Assembly (NCBI RefSeq): GCF_003054265.1
Contig: NZ_QBKT01000006.1
Span: forward strand, 62,001 to 126,000
Source of the DNA: Kordia periserrulae
GTDB taxonomy: Bacteria > Bacteroidota > Bacteroidia > Flavobacteriales > Flavobacteriaceae
Length of the DNA stretch: 64,000 nucleotides
Direction of reading: 5' to 3'
Shown here: piece by piece, positions 56,279 through 64,000 of the stretch
Layout: each line of letters starts with the position of its first letter
Numbering within the stretch: the stretch's first letter is position 1
Notes under the pieces: model-generated
What the model saw: only the letters and a program-made list of their open reading frames with translations
Told to the model about the DNA's origin: nothing
The model's database searches: none
Made by a program: the position numbers and the translations under genes

Positions 56279-58405
56279 TCAATCAATCATAGACAACTGA
56301 ATTCGCTTTCTAGCTTCATCAACCTCAACCACTGTTACCACAACATGTTGATGTAGTTTGACAACAGCATTGACATCGCTGATAAATTCGTTTGCCAACT
56401 TGGAAATGTGTACCAAACCACTTTCTTTGATGCCAATATCAACAAAACAACCAAAATTGGTAATGTTATTCACAATTCCAGGTAAGGACATGCCAACTTT
56501 GACATCTGCAATGGTTTTTACATTTGGATCAAATTCGAAGAGTTTGGCTGCTTTTCTTGGGTCAACGCCTGGTTTTTCGAGTTCTTTAACGATGTCGTTT
56601 AATGTGGGCAATCCTATGGTTTCTGTGCAATATTTCTCTAATTGAATATTGTTTAAAACCGCTTTGTTACCAATCAATTCCTCAACGGAAAGCTTCACGT
56701 CTTTTGCCATTTTTTCTACAATATGATAACTTTCTGGATGCACGGTAGAATTGTCCAACGGATGTTTGGCGTCGGTAATTCGCAAAAACGCCGCCGCTTG
56801 CTGAAACGCTTTGGGTCCTAAACGCGGAACCTCTTTTAAGCTATTTCGCGACTCAATTTTTCCATGTTCCGAGCGATAATTCACAATGTTTTCCGCCAAA
56901 TTCACACCAATTCCAGAAACGTAACTCAACAAGGCACTACTCGCCGTATTTACATTGACACCAACTGCGTTTACACAGCTCATGACGACAGTGTCCAATT
57001 CTTCTTTTAACTTGGTTTGATCCACATCGTGCTGGTATTGTCCCACGCCAATTGCTTTTGGATCAATTTTTACGAGTTCTGCTAACGGATCTTTCAATCG
57101 TCTTCCAATAGAAACGGCACCACGAACCGTAACATCATAATTCGGAAACTCGGCGCGTGCAATTTTAGAAGCCGAATACACAGACGCGCCAGCTTCATTC
57201 ACCACAAATACTTGCAAATCGCAATCAAATTGAATTTTCTTCACAAAGAATTCTGTTTCGCGTGAAGCAGTTCCGTTTCCAATCGCAATTGCCTGAATTT
57301 TATAGGCATTGACCAGCGAACGAATTTTTTTGCCAGCCTGAGCTGTTTCTCGCTGCGGCGGATGCGGATATATATTTTCATTATGTAATAAATCGCCTTG
57401 CTCGTCCAAACACACTACTTTACAACCCGAAACAAATCCTGGATCGATTGCCAACACACGTTTTTGACCTAACGGCGCGCCTAATAATAATTGTTTCAAA
57501 TTATCCGCAAATACCGAAATTGCCGTCGCATCAGCTTTGGCTTTGGCTTCGTTCATAACTTCATTGACAATCGCTGGCGACAATAAACGTTTGTATGCAT
57601 CTTCAATAGCGATAAAAATTTGGTCGGTACACGATGTCACGTCAGTTTTGATAATCATTCCGTCGATAATATGTAGTGCTTCTTCTGTATCGACTTCCAC
57701 TTTTAGTTTGATAACACCTTCGTTTTCGGCGCGAAGCATTGCCAACAATCGGTGCGAAGGCGTTCGATGAAGCGATTCGCTCCAGTCAAAATATTGTTTG
57801 TATTTCTGCGCTGTATCATCGTCTTTTTTTGCTTTGACTGCTTTGGTCGTTATTGTTGCTTTTCGTTGATAGAGGCGTCTTATTTTGTTCCGAACGTATT
57901 CGTTTTCGTTAATCCACTCCGCAATAATATAACGTGCACCTTCTAGCGCTTTTTCAATTGATGCTACCTCACCTTTTACAAAACGCTGCGCCGCATGTTC
58001 CACATCTTGGTGTTGTTGTTTCATGATGATTTTTGCCAGTGGTTCCAATCCGTTTTCTCTAGCAACAGACGCTTTGGTTTTGCGCTTCTTTTTAAAAGGC
58101 AAGTACAAATCTTCTAGCGCTGTCAAGGTTGTAGCTTTCGCGATTTTTTCCTGTAATTGTGGAGTTAAGGCATCTTGTTCTGCAATCGCTTTTAAGATGG
58201 CTTCGCGTCGTTTTTCAAGTTCTTCAAACGCCGTTTTCAGTTTTACGATTTGACCTATTTGCACTTCATCCAAATTTCCTGTCATTTCCTTACGATAGCG
58301 CGCTATGAAAGGAATGGTACAATCTTCGTTGAGCAATTCAATGGTTTTTAGAATGCTTCGTTCTGGCAGCGACAATTGGGATTGTATGTAGTGAAGTAAG
58401 GTCAT
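56279..58405 (-). CDS. tex: Tex-family RNA-binding transcription accessory protein
   Basis: 708 residues, the typical Tex length. Layout: N-terminal helical Tex domain with VQIGQIVKLKTAFEELEKRR near 45-64, the YqgF/RuvX-like nuclease fold (VLAIDPGFVSGCKVV near 318-332), a helix-hairpin-helix region (LLSYVSGIGVNLAENIV near 495-511), and a C-terminal S1 RNA-binding domain from about 635 (VGMSLPGIVNNITNFGCFVDIG). Tex binds RNA and affects transcription and stress or toxin expression in several bacteria. It appears monocistronic here. Confidence 0.95.
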   Translation of the reverse strand: MTLLHYIQSQLSLPERSILKTIELLNEDCTIPFIARYRKEMTGNLDEVQIGQIVKLKTAFEELEKRREAILKAIAEQDALTPQLQEKIAKATTLTALEDLYLPFKKKRKTKASVARENGLEPLAKIIMKQQHQDVEHAAQRFVKGEVASIEKALEGARYIIAEWINENEYVRNKIRRLYQRKATITTKAVKAKKDDDTAQKYKQYFDWSESLHRTPSHRLLAMLRAENEGVIKLKVEVDTEEALHIIDGMIIKTDVTSCTDQIFIAIEDAYKRLLSPAIVNEVMNEAKAKADATAISVFADNLKQLLLGAPLGQKRVLAIDPGFVSGCKVVCLDEQGDLLHNENIYPHPPQRETAQAGKKIRSLVNAYKIQAIAIGNGTASRETEFFVKKIQFDCDLQVFVVNEAGASVYSASKIARAEFPNYDVTVRGAVSIGRRLKDPLAELVKIDPKAIGVGQYQHDVDQTKLKEELDTVVMSCVNAVGVNVNTASSALLSYVSGIGVNLAENIVNYRSEHGKIESRNSLKEVPRLGPKAFQQAAAFLRITDAKHPLDNSTVHPESYHIVEKMAKDVKLSVEELIGNKAVLNNIQLEKYCTETIGLPTLNDIVKELEKPGVDPRKAAKLFEFDPNVKTIADVKVGMSLPGIVNNITNFGCFVDIGIKESGLVHISKLANEFISDVNAVVKLHQHVVVTVVEVDEARKRIQLSMID

Positions 58406-58464
58406 TTCTTTTATATTGAAAATTTAAAGAATTGAATGATTTTTTAAGACTTGCAATGTACTAA

Positions 58465-58496
58465 AAAAGCACCTAAGTGTTCCCTTAGATGCTTTT
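58465..58496 (-). terminator. Rho-independent terminator after the DUF4837 gene
   Basis: A 12-bp stem (58465-58476 with 58485-58496) with an 8-nt loop and one G-T wobble on the minus strand is followed there by a TTTTTT run. The 304-bp gene-free stretch 58406-58709 holds this hairpin and the inverted-repeat element at 58508-58687. Confidence 0.7.
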
Positions 58497-58507
58497 CATT
58501 TTTTAAC

Positions 58508-58687
58508 GTGAGTTTGATATAACTATTTTATTATGTGACTGATTACTAATAGATTATACTCAATGTCAAATCGAGCATTATCGTAGATACCGAGCTTAGC
58601 TCACGAGATTCCTTTGAAATTATCAATTCTTAGCTCTTCTCGACTGCACTCGATTTGACAATTAGTGATTTCTTAAGTCGAACTCAC
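58508..58687. repeat. Nested imperfect inverted-repeat element (MITE-like or palindromic intergenic repeat)
   Basis: The outer ends GTGAGTTTGA (58508-58517) and TCGAACTCAC (58678-58687) pair with one mismatch. An inner perfect 12-bp pair is TGTCAAATCGAG (58564-58575) and CTCGATTTGACA (58649-58660). Near the inner arms both halves also share a TACTAAT/CACTAAT-like segment. No reading frame lies inside. The TCTCGACTGC-ACTCGA core resembles short palindromic repeats that recur between genes in flavobacterial genomes; this is recalled, not tested. Confidence 0.5.
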
Positions 58688-58709
58688 ATTCTTTTAGTAT
58701 TATCAGCTG

Positions 58710-59696
58710 TTATTTTTGAATCTTCAACGATTTTAGAATCGCCTCTATTTCAAACATAAAATCGCGTTTGTCTTCTGATGGTGCAAAAGTAAATCCTTCC
58801 ACGACTACCAAACGATTATTGGCTTTGTCTTCTACTGCGTAATTGATAAACGGTCCTGCCATTTGATAGCCATAAATTTCCCACATTCCTTTGGTTTCAA
58901 AAGCAAATTTTCCATCGATTTCTGCTTCGTACAAATACGGCGCATAGGCTTTTTCCGTAATCATATACATCGTTTTAGGATCTTTTCCTGGCACATACGC
59001 TTCTCCGATAGAATCGCGCATTTGAATAATAGCATCAACCGTAGCATCGCCTTTTGGAATGCTTCCGTACGGCATGGTGTATGCTATGATATTCATGGTG
59101 CCATTTTTTACTTTTCGCTCGTACCAAACAAAGTTGTCTTCCTTTTTTACCATTTTGTAAACAGATGGAATGTTGAGCGATATTCCGAAAGTTTCTTCCA
59201 AGGTTTTGTCATTGCTCAATGCATTGTTGATGAATCGTTGCTTAGAAATTAATTCGTTATTTTTAAAGACTTCAATAGCACTTTCAGCATTTTCATTGAG
59301 TTGCTGAATGATTTCATCTTCCGAACCAGACACGTAAATAATTCTTTGCGGTTTGGCGAATACATTTTCGCGTACTTCGTATTGTTTCTTGTCGGACGAT
59401 TCAACTAGTAATACACTTCGGTAGTGTGTGATAATTCCTTGAAAAAGCTCTGGATTGATTTGTTTTAGAGAAAATAATGGTTCTTCCATTGGCAAACCAT
59501 CTGTTGGAGCTCCGTATATGTTGCGAATGCTGTCTCCAATTTTTCCTTTCCATTGATCCACATCCATAACTACAGCGAGCATGTTTACCTTTCCTGCTGA
59601 TAATGGTAAATATTGTGCTGCAACGTCTTTATTTTTTGGATCTTCGCATGAAGCAAATAGCGCCAAAACGAATAAAAATAGGTATAATTTTTTCAC
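58710..59696 (-). CDS. DUF4837-family lipoprotein (GTG start)
   Basis: 328 residues. The start is GTG at 59696 (no usable ATG before the signal peptide). The lipoprotein signal MKKLYLFLFVLALFASC ends at C17, followed by EDPKNKD. The mature part matches the DUF4837 family of Bacteroidota, with GKVNMLAVVMD near 35-45, a central mixed alpha/beta region, and a C-terminal VVVEGFTFAPSEDKRDFMFEIEAIL. The function is unknown. It lies 28 bp after the MltD-like transglycosylase gene in the same direction, so a cell-envelope role is plausible. Confidence 0.85.
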   Translation of the reverse strand: MKKLYLFLFVLALFASCEDPKNKDVAAQYLPLSAGKVNMLAVVMDVDQWKGKIGDSIRNIYGAPTDGLPMEEPLFSLKQINPELFQGIITHYRSVLLVESSDKKQYEVRENVFAKPQRIIYVSGSEDEIIQQLNENAESAIEVFKNNELISKQRFINNALSNDKTLEETFGISLNIPSVYKMVKKEDNFVWYERKVKNGTMNIIAYTMPYGSIPKGDATVDAIIQMRDSIGEAYVPGKDPKTMYMITEKAYAPYLYEAEIDGKFAFETKGMWEIYGYQMAGPFINYAVEDKANNRLVVVEGFTFAPSEDKRDFMFEIEAILKSLKIQK

Positions 59697-59724
59697 AAGA
59701 AATCTGTTTTTAGGTTTGTTATTA

Positions 59725-61362
59725 TTATTTAGAAACCTTGAGTTTCATGCCAGGTTTCAACTTATTCCCGCGAATATCGTTCCATTTTTGAATATTTTTC
59801 ACAGAAACTCCTGGAAATTTTTGTGCAATGCTCCATAAAGAGTCGCCAGACTTGACTGTATAGGTTTTTGCATTGTTTGTATTTTTTTCTTTTTGGGATG
59901 GTTTTTTGATGGCAAAACCTGGTTTTTTAGGATAAATCGTCAAGCGTTGTCCAATTCGCAAACGATTCGAGCGCAGACCATTCCAACGTTTAATATCGCT
60001 CACACGTACGCCAAATCGTCTGGCAATTTTTCCTAAATAATCTCCTTTTTGCACACGATAACGCGTCCGTTTGTCCATTTCAAAAAGTTGCGGCAATGGT
60101 TTTTCGCGCTTTGCCAATTCTTCTTTCGCTAAGGCGTAGATGGCTTCTTCGTTATTGACAAATTTACCCACTTCTTGTACAGGCAATCGCAAGGTATAAT
60201 CTCTTCCTTTTATGTGAGGAATGATGTCTAATTTGTACGCTGGATTGAAAAATTGGATGTCTTCTACTTTGACATTTAATACTTCCGAAATTTGGTCAAA
60301 CGTCAGTAATTGCTTTACGCGAATGGTATCGGTAGCAAAATGCGGTACTTCTATTTTATCCACTTGAAAACCGTGTTCTTCGGCATATTCAAAAATATAC
60401 ATGGTTGCTAGAAATGCTGGTAAGTATCCTGCGGTTTCGCGTGGTAAGTTGGGACGAATATTCCAATAGTTTTCATAACCGCCTGAACGTCTAATTGCTT
60501 TGGAAACATTTCCTGGTCCTGAGTTGTAGGCTGCTAATGCCAAATCCCAATCGCCAAATATTTTGTATAAACTCGCTAGATATTTACACGCAGCAACTGT
60601 TGATTTTTCAGGGTCTTGGCGATCATCAACATACGAACTCACATTTAAATCGTACATTTTTCCTGTTTGATACATAAATTGCCATAAGCCTGTAGCACCA
60701 ACGCGAGAACGTGCGCGTGGATTTAGTGCAGATTCTACAATTGCCAAGTATTTAACTTCTAGTGGAATGTTGTGATTTGCCAATTCTTGCTCAAACATTG
60801 GAAAGTAGTACTGACTGATTTTCATCAAGCGTTCCATAGATTTTTTGCGACGTTTTAAAAAACGGCGAATCACACTTTCTAACGATGGATTGTATTCAAT
60901 ATTGAACGGCGTTTTAGCGTTCAAGCGTGCCAAGCGAGCTTTCAGTGTGTCTGTTGGTAATTCTTGATAGACAACAGGTTCGTATTTGAGTTCGGAGATT
61001 TCTTTGTGAATGGTATCAAACAGTTCTTCTCCGCCCAATTCGCGCAGCCACAAACTGTCAATTTCTGCCGCCATTTGATTATCGAGCAACACATAACTTT
61101 CATTGACTTTTTGAAGTGGATTGTTTTCTGGCGCTGTTTTTAGACTGTCTAATTGTGGAAGTACCTCATCGGCAGAACGCTTGATTTCGTTTTGAGTATC
61201 GAGATAAATCGTATCAGTCATCACGGTTCTTTTTCCGTCAAGAATGACCGTGTCTTTTATGATTTTAAACCTTGGTTTTTCTATTGTTGGCTTTTTTTCA
61301 TCTTCTTGTGCCATTCCCACGAAAGTGAACAATAAAAAGAAAATACTAACTAAATATTTCAT
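59725..61362 (-). CDS. MltD-like membrane-bound lytic transglycosylase with two LysM domains
   Basis: 545 residues from the ATG at 61362, chosen over the ATG at 61392 because it gives a clean signal peptide (MKYLVSIFFLLFTFVGMAQ). An N-terminal linker of about 150 residues is followed by the SLT domain with the catalytic Glu (IVESALNPRARS, E210), GATGLWQFM, and AYNSGPGNVSKAI. Two C-terminal LysM domains follow (YRVQKGDYLGKIARRFGV and YTVKSGDSLWSIAQKFPGV). It cleaves peptidoglycan in the periplasm, and LysM binds the glycan strands. The lipid-modified Cys of E. coli MltD is not present. Confidence 0.93.
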   Translation of the reverse strand: MKYLVSIFFLLFTFVGMAQEDEKKPTIEKPRFKIIKDTVILDGKRTVMTDTIYLDTQNEIKRSADEVLPQLDSLKTAPENNPLQKVNESYVLLDNQMAAEIDSLWLRELGGEELFDTIHKEISELKYEPVVYQELPTDTLKARLARLNAKTPFNIEYNPSLESVIRRFLKRRKKSMERLMKISQYYFPMFEQELANHNIPLEVKYLAIVESALNPRARSRVGATGLWQFMYQTGKMYDLNVSSYVDDRQDPEKSTVAACKYLASLYKIFGDWDLALAAYNSGPGNVSKAIRRSGGYENYWNIRPNLPRETAGYLPAFLATMYIFEYAEEHGFQVDKIEVPHFATDTIRVKQLLTFDQISEVLNVKVEDIQFFNPAYKLDIIPHIKGRDYTLRLPVQEVGKFVNNEEAIYALAKEELAKREKPLPQLFEMDKRTRYRVQKGDYLGKIARRFGVRVSDIKRWNGLRSNRLRIGQRLTIYPKKPGFAIKKPSQKEKNTNNAKTYTVKSGDSLWSIAQKFPGVSVKNIQKWNDIRGNKLKPGMKLKVSK

Positions 61363-61471
61363 GTACAAACTATTAATTTGGTGCTTTTGCATGTTTTTCT
61401 ATATACAGAAACGAAATTGTTGCTAAATTCGTGTTTTTTTGTTGGATTTTGAAATTCCAGCATACGAAAAA

Positions 61472-61494
61472 AGTCCAACTACAGGAATTGGACT
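61472..61494 (-). terminator. Terminator of the lipoprotein cassette
   Basis: A 7-bp stem (61472-61478 with 61488-61494) is followed on the minus strand by TTTTTT. It starts 28 bp after the stop of the 61522 gene. The 27 nt at 61468-61494 match 63780-63806 at 25 positions. Confidence 0.65.
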
Positions 61495-61521
61495 GTGTTT
61501 ACTACAAATGTTGAAGATTAG

Positions 61522-61860
61522 TTATTGTAAAACTTGTTCAACAGTCAATTTTCCGGCAGTGGCTTTGTATGGCTTGAAAATAAATTTTTTTGAAAGCCCT
61601 CCATAGTAATCAGTAGGTATGGAAAAATCTACTTTTCCAGTAAAGTAGAAAGGCAAACCATTATCTCGAAATTCAAATAAAACGGAATCATTTACAGTCC
61701 CTTTTATGGTAACTCTATAAGTTGTATAAGAGCCTTCTTTCTTGGGATATATTATTTCAGTTATTTCTTTATCAAATGATTCAATATCAGTTACTTTTCT
61801 TACTCTAGAGCAAGAAACCAATACTATTAGCAACAGACATAAAATGAATAGTTTTTTCAT
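61522..61860 (-). CDS. Small lipoprotein, tandem paralogue 2
   Basis: 112 residues. Lipoprotein signal MKKLFILCLLLIVLVSC (C17), then a single small domain of mostly beta strands. It is a clear paralogue of the neighbour at 61877, sharing SFDKEI/TFDKEIS, YPKK-GSYTTY, DYYGG-S-K and YKATAGKLT-EQVLQ. The function is unknown. Its position directly after a lipoprotein with a DUF6973-like domain suggests a binding or protective partner, which is inference only. Confidence 0.75.
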   Translation of the reverse strand: MKKLFILCLLLIVLVSCSRVRKVTDIESFDKEITEIIYPKKEGSYTTYRVTIKGTVNDSVLFEFRDNGLPFYFTGKVDFSIPTDYYGGLSKKFIFKPYKATAGKLTVEQVLQ

Positions 61861-61876
61861 ATACGTTAAAGAGTCA

Positions 61877-62215
61877 TTATTGTAGAACTTGTTTAATTGT
61901 CAATTTTCCTGATGTGGCTTTGTAAGGATAAAAAGTTAATTTTTCTGAAATGCCTCCGTAATAATCCATTCTTTTGAATTCATTAATTTTTCCAAAATAA
62001 TAAAATGAAAATGAGTCGTCGAAATATTCTATTTTTATAGAATCATTTACTTCTCCTTGAATTTCTACATAATATGTTGTGTAAGAGCCATCTTTTTTGG
62101 GGTGAATGACACTTGAAATTTCTTTATCAAACGTTTCAATAACAGTTACTTTACTTACTTTGGAACATGAATAAATGCTAATTAAGATAAAGCATGTAAA
62201 AATTATTTTTTTCAT
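61877..62215 (-). CDS. Small lipoprotein, tandem paralogue 1
   Basis: 112 residues. Lipoprotein signal MKKIIFTCFILISIYSC (C17). Same length and same domain as the next gene (61522); the most conserved part is the C-terminus (KATSGKLTIKQVLQ) and the middle DKEIS---HPKKDGSYTTYYVEI. It starts 3 bp after the stop of the large lipoprotein gene at 62219, so the three genes are almost surely one transcript. No known domain is recognised. Confidence 0.75.
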   Translation of the reverse strand: MKKIIFTCFILISIYSCSKVSKVTVIETFDKEISSVIHPKKDGSYTTYYVEIQGEVNDSIKIEYFDDSFSFYYFGKINEFKRMDYYGGISEKLTFYPYKATSGKLTIKQVLQ

Positions 62216-62218
62216 TGT

Positions 62219-63715
62219 TTACTGATTTGTGGGTATCAATTGGGAAGCATTGGTAGCTCTACAATTAGAATTTAAGTTATTTAGATATTTTAAACTACCA
62301 TTGTTTAACGCATTGACAACTTCTTGTTCTATAACACTCATATCCAATTGCCCTAAATTGATACCTATATTATTATTGAATAAATCCATTTCTTTTTCTT
62401 TGTACTCATGGTAATAATCAAAGGATTGATTTTCATGCGCAGTGGTTAACTGATATGTTAAAGCTGCTCCTATACGATTGGTAGATAATGCATTCCACAA
62501 GGTATGTCGTAAAGCATCTCCTTTTCCATTGTATCTTTCACATGGTAAAGGAAATAATTCATCCGCTTTGTTTATAGCATTATATCCACTCCAAAGATAT
62601 TTGATTTGTGTTTTTTTAGACAACGAATCAAAAATACTTAATTCTTCTTCTGACATTTGTAGCCTATAATCTTGTTCAAAGATTAAAATTTCTTCATAAA
62701 ATTCATACGAAATCTCTGGTGAATCTTGGTGGACTTCCAAAAAATCTATAATAGTTTGTTGCGCATTTTCGTCACAATTGTTGTTTTGAAGAAAGTTTTG
62801 CATCGCTGAATACTCTCTAACGGTTAAACTTAACTGTTCAAAAATTGCGGAATCAATGGTAGTGTCATCATTTTGACCTAATTGACCAAAATTTATACAA
62901 TCGACTATAGGCTGCCAAATTGGCGTCGGGTCTTCTAATGGAATGCTTTGTGTTTCATCATTTGAGCCATCACTACCACTAGAACTGCCCGAAGTATCAC
63001 TATCATCTGAATCAGGATTATTGAGGGTTCCACTAGCATCACAACCTTCATATACCCATATATATTCATATTCACATCTCGTGGTTCCTGGCGGAAAGCA
63101 TGTCGTCACTGCTTGTTGACATTCACAGTTGTCTCCAACCTCATGTCCGCCTGCTCCTGGTCCCCAACATTTTGACTGATACGTACAAACAAGATTATCA
63201 ATAACTTCTACAAATTGAGGAACACAATCAGAAGCGTTTTTTGAGACTAAGCTTTCTCCTTGTATGAATTCTATTTCTAGGATACTCGTATCAAAAAAAA
63301 TTTCACCGTTAGTGTCTACTGTGTAATGATATTTCAACAAGTATTGTTCGTAAGCTCCATCATTGTATTCTTTATAGGAGTAATTTTCAACTATGCTCGG
63401 CAGCATACTATCTCTTGTCACATAAAAAGTATAGGTGGTAAAGTTTTGTTGTTGAATGATTTGAACCTTACTTTTATTTATGTAGAAATTGTTTTCAGAA
63501 ACTGTGTTTTTTTGTTTTGTATTTTCTATTGTAAGCTTTTCAATTTTTGCTAAGATATTAGAATGTGCTGCCTTGAAATGTTCGTAGCCAACAACAGAGA
63601 TTGCTAATTCTTTATGTTGAGTATCCACAATACCTTGTTCAGAACTTTCTTTTTCACAGTTCCAGAAAAGAAGTAATACCAAAAGAAATGTTACGTAAAA
63701 GTTTTTTGATTTCAT
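62219..63715 (-). CDS. Cys-rich lipoprotein with C-terminal DUF6973-like domain
   Basis: 498 residues. The signal peptide ends at C20 (LLLFWNC), followed by EKESSE; the residues before the Cys are atypical for a lipobox. Residues 160-226 hold eight cysteines in a compact region, then a Ser/Asp/Gly linker (234-256). The C-terminal part (about 285-480) has the DUF6973-type pattern D400-ALRH404-xxW, H427-E428 and MDLxNNxxG (443-451), which looks like a metal-dependent enzymatic site. A role as surface effector or scavenging enzyme is inferred. It begins after a good promoter and leads into two small lipoproteins. Confidence 0.72.
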   Translation of the reverse strand: MKSKNFYVTFLLVLLLFWNCEKESSEQGIVDTQHKELAISVVGYEHFKAAHSNILAKIEKLTIENTKQKNTVSENNFYINKSKVQIIQQQNFTTYTFYVTRDSMLPSIVENYSYKEYNDGAYEQYLLKYHYTVDTNGEIFFDTSILEIEFIQGESLVSKNASDCVPQFVEVIDNLVCTYQSKCWGPGAGGHEVGDNCECQQAVTTCFPPGTTRCEYEYIWVYEGCDASGTLNNPDSDDSDTSGSSSGSDGSNDETQSIPLEDPTPIWQPIVDCINFGQLGQNDDTTIDSAIFEQLSLTVREYSAMQNFLQNNNCDENAQQTIIDFLEVHQDSPEISYEFYEEILIFEQDYRLQMSEEELSIFDSLSKKTQIKYLWSGYNAINKADELFPLPCERYNGKGDALRHTLWNALSTNRIGAALTYQLTTAHENQSFDYYHEYKEKEMDLFNNNIGINLGQLDMSVIEQEVVNALNNGSLKYLNNLNSNCRATNASQLIPTNQ

Positions 63716-63734
63716 TTTTATTTTCTTACAAAAT

Positions 63735-63765
63735 CAAAAATATATACATTTTTTATAAATACAAA
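63735..63765 (-). promoter_or_regulatory. Promoter of the lipoprotein cassette
   Basis: Minus-strand TATTTTTG (63742 to 63735) matches TAnnTTTG, and TTTG (63765-63762) lies exactly 19 bp upstream as -33 element. The leader to the ATG at 63715 is about 12-15 nt. This is the best-formed promoter in the window. Confidence 0.55.
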
Positions 63766-63779
63766 ATTTCTTACAAATC

Positions 63780-63810
63780 AAAAAGTCCAATTACGGGAAT
63801 TGGACTTTTT
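63780..63810 (-). terminator. Rho-independent terminator of pgk
   Basis: A perfect 13-bp stem (63780-63792 with 63798-63810) with a 5-nt loop lies 26 bp after the pgk stop, with T residues after the stem on both strands. It repeats the hairpin at 61468-61494. Confidence 0.8.
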
Positions 63811-63836
63811 TGAACTATTGATATGTTGCTAGATTC

Positions 63837-64000
63837 TTACTCCAAAATCGCAGCGATTCCTGGCAATGTTTTTCCTTCTAAGCTTTCCAACATGGCGCCG
63901 CCGCCTGTACTTACGTAACTTACTTTTGATTCAAATCCGAATTGTTTTACCGCAGCTACCGAATCGCCACCGCCAACTAGTGAAAACGCTCCGTTTTTGG
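63837..64000 (-). CDS. pgk: Phosphoglycerate kinase, C-terminal end (cut by window edge)
   Basis: 54 codons are visible, ending in TAA at 63837-63839. The translation contains [33 protein letters not shown] and LPGIAAILE, the C-terminal nucleotide-binding signature (GGGDS and STGGGA) of phosphoglycerate kinase, the glycolytic enzyme that makes ATP from 1,3-bisphosphoglycerate. The rest of the gene lies beyond the window. Confidence 0.95.
   Translation of the reverse strand, partial: KNGAFSLVGGGDSVAAVKQFGFESKVSYVSTGGGAMLESLEGKTLPGIAAILE

Noticed and set aside
61363-61390. Possible -7 box (TAGTTTG) before the MltD-like gene
   Set aside because: It lacks one base between TA and TTTG, so it does not fit the consensus, and it sits almost on the start codon.

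Overview
The window comes from a low-GC marine-type member of the Bacteroidota, most likely a Flavobacteriaceae species (Kordia-like is a guess that the sequence cannot settle). This rests on the flavobacterial family proteins (DUF6427, DUF6341, DUF4837, DUF6909), SdrD-type repeats, many MKK-type lipoproteins, and upstream boxes of the form TAnnTTTG, the Bacteroidota -7 element, in place of sigma-70 promoters. No rRNA, tRNA, CRISPR array or transposase gene was seen.

Layout. (1) 1-2531: the N-terminal part of a large secreted repeat protein, cut by the window edge. (2) 2767-5237: two small membrane-protein genes and purD. (3) 5234-50484: a polysaccharide locus of about 45 kb. (4) 50495-58405: conserved genes (DUF6909, GH3, M23 peptidase, tatA, tex) with an AT-rich fic gene between tatA and tex. 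(5) 58710-63715: DUF4837 lipoprotein, MltD-like transglycosylase, and a three-gene lipoprotein cassette. (6) 63837-64000: the 3' end of pgk.

The polysaccharide locus makes activated sugars by five routes: dTDP-rhamnose (rfbABCD), UDP-ManNAcA (wecB/wecC), UDP-HexNAc uronic acid and its 4-epimer (TviB/TviC-like), UDP-GlcA and UDP-xylose (ugd and UDP-glucuronate decarboxylase), and a UDP-diNAc-bacillosamine-like sugar (PglF/PglE/PglD-like). It has two different initiating phosphoglycosyl transferases (a large WcaJ-like one at 6007 and a small PglC-like one at 13612), two Wzx flippases, three polymerase-like membrane proteins, an O-antigen-ligase-family protein, a Wzz-like chain-length protein and an AlgI/AlgJ-type O-acetylation pair. 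It also holds two heparinase II/III-family proteins and one beta-helix protein.

The most unusual feature is a diverged inverted duplication. Flippase, glycosyltransferase and polymerase genes on the minus strand (25981 down to 20750) recur as paralogues in the same order on the plus strand (30764 to 34731). The plus copy lacks the ligase gene that sits between glycosyltransferase and polymerase in the minus copy. Paralogous ADH/Gfo-Idh-MocA fusion proteins (17376, 34798) lie beyond the outer ends. With two initiating enzymes, this suggests that two related glycans are built in parallel. A second point of interest is a lipoprotein cassette (61522-63715) with a DUF6973-like C-terminal domain, two tandem small lipoproteins, and near-identical 27-nt terminator repeats on both sides.
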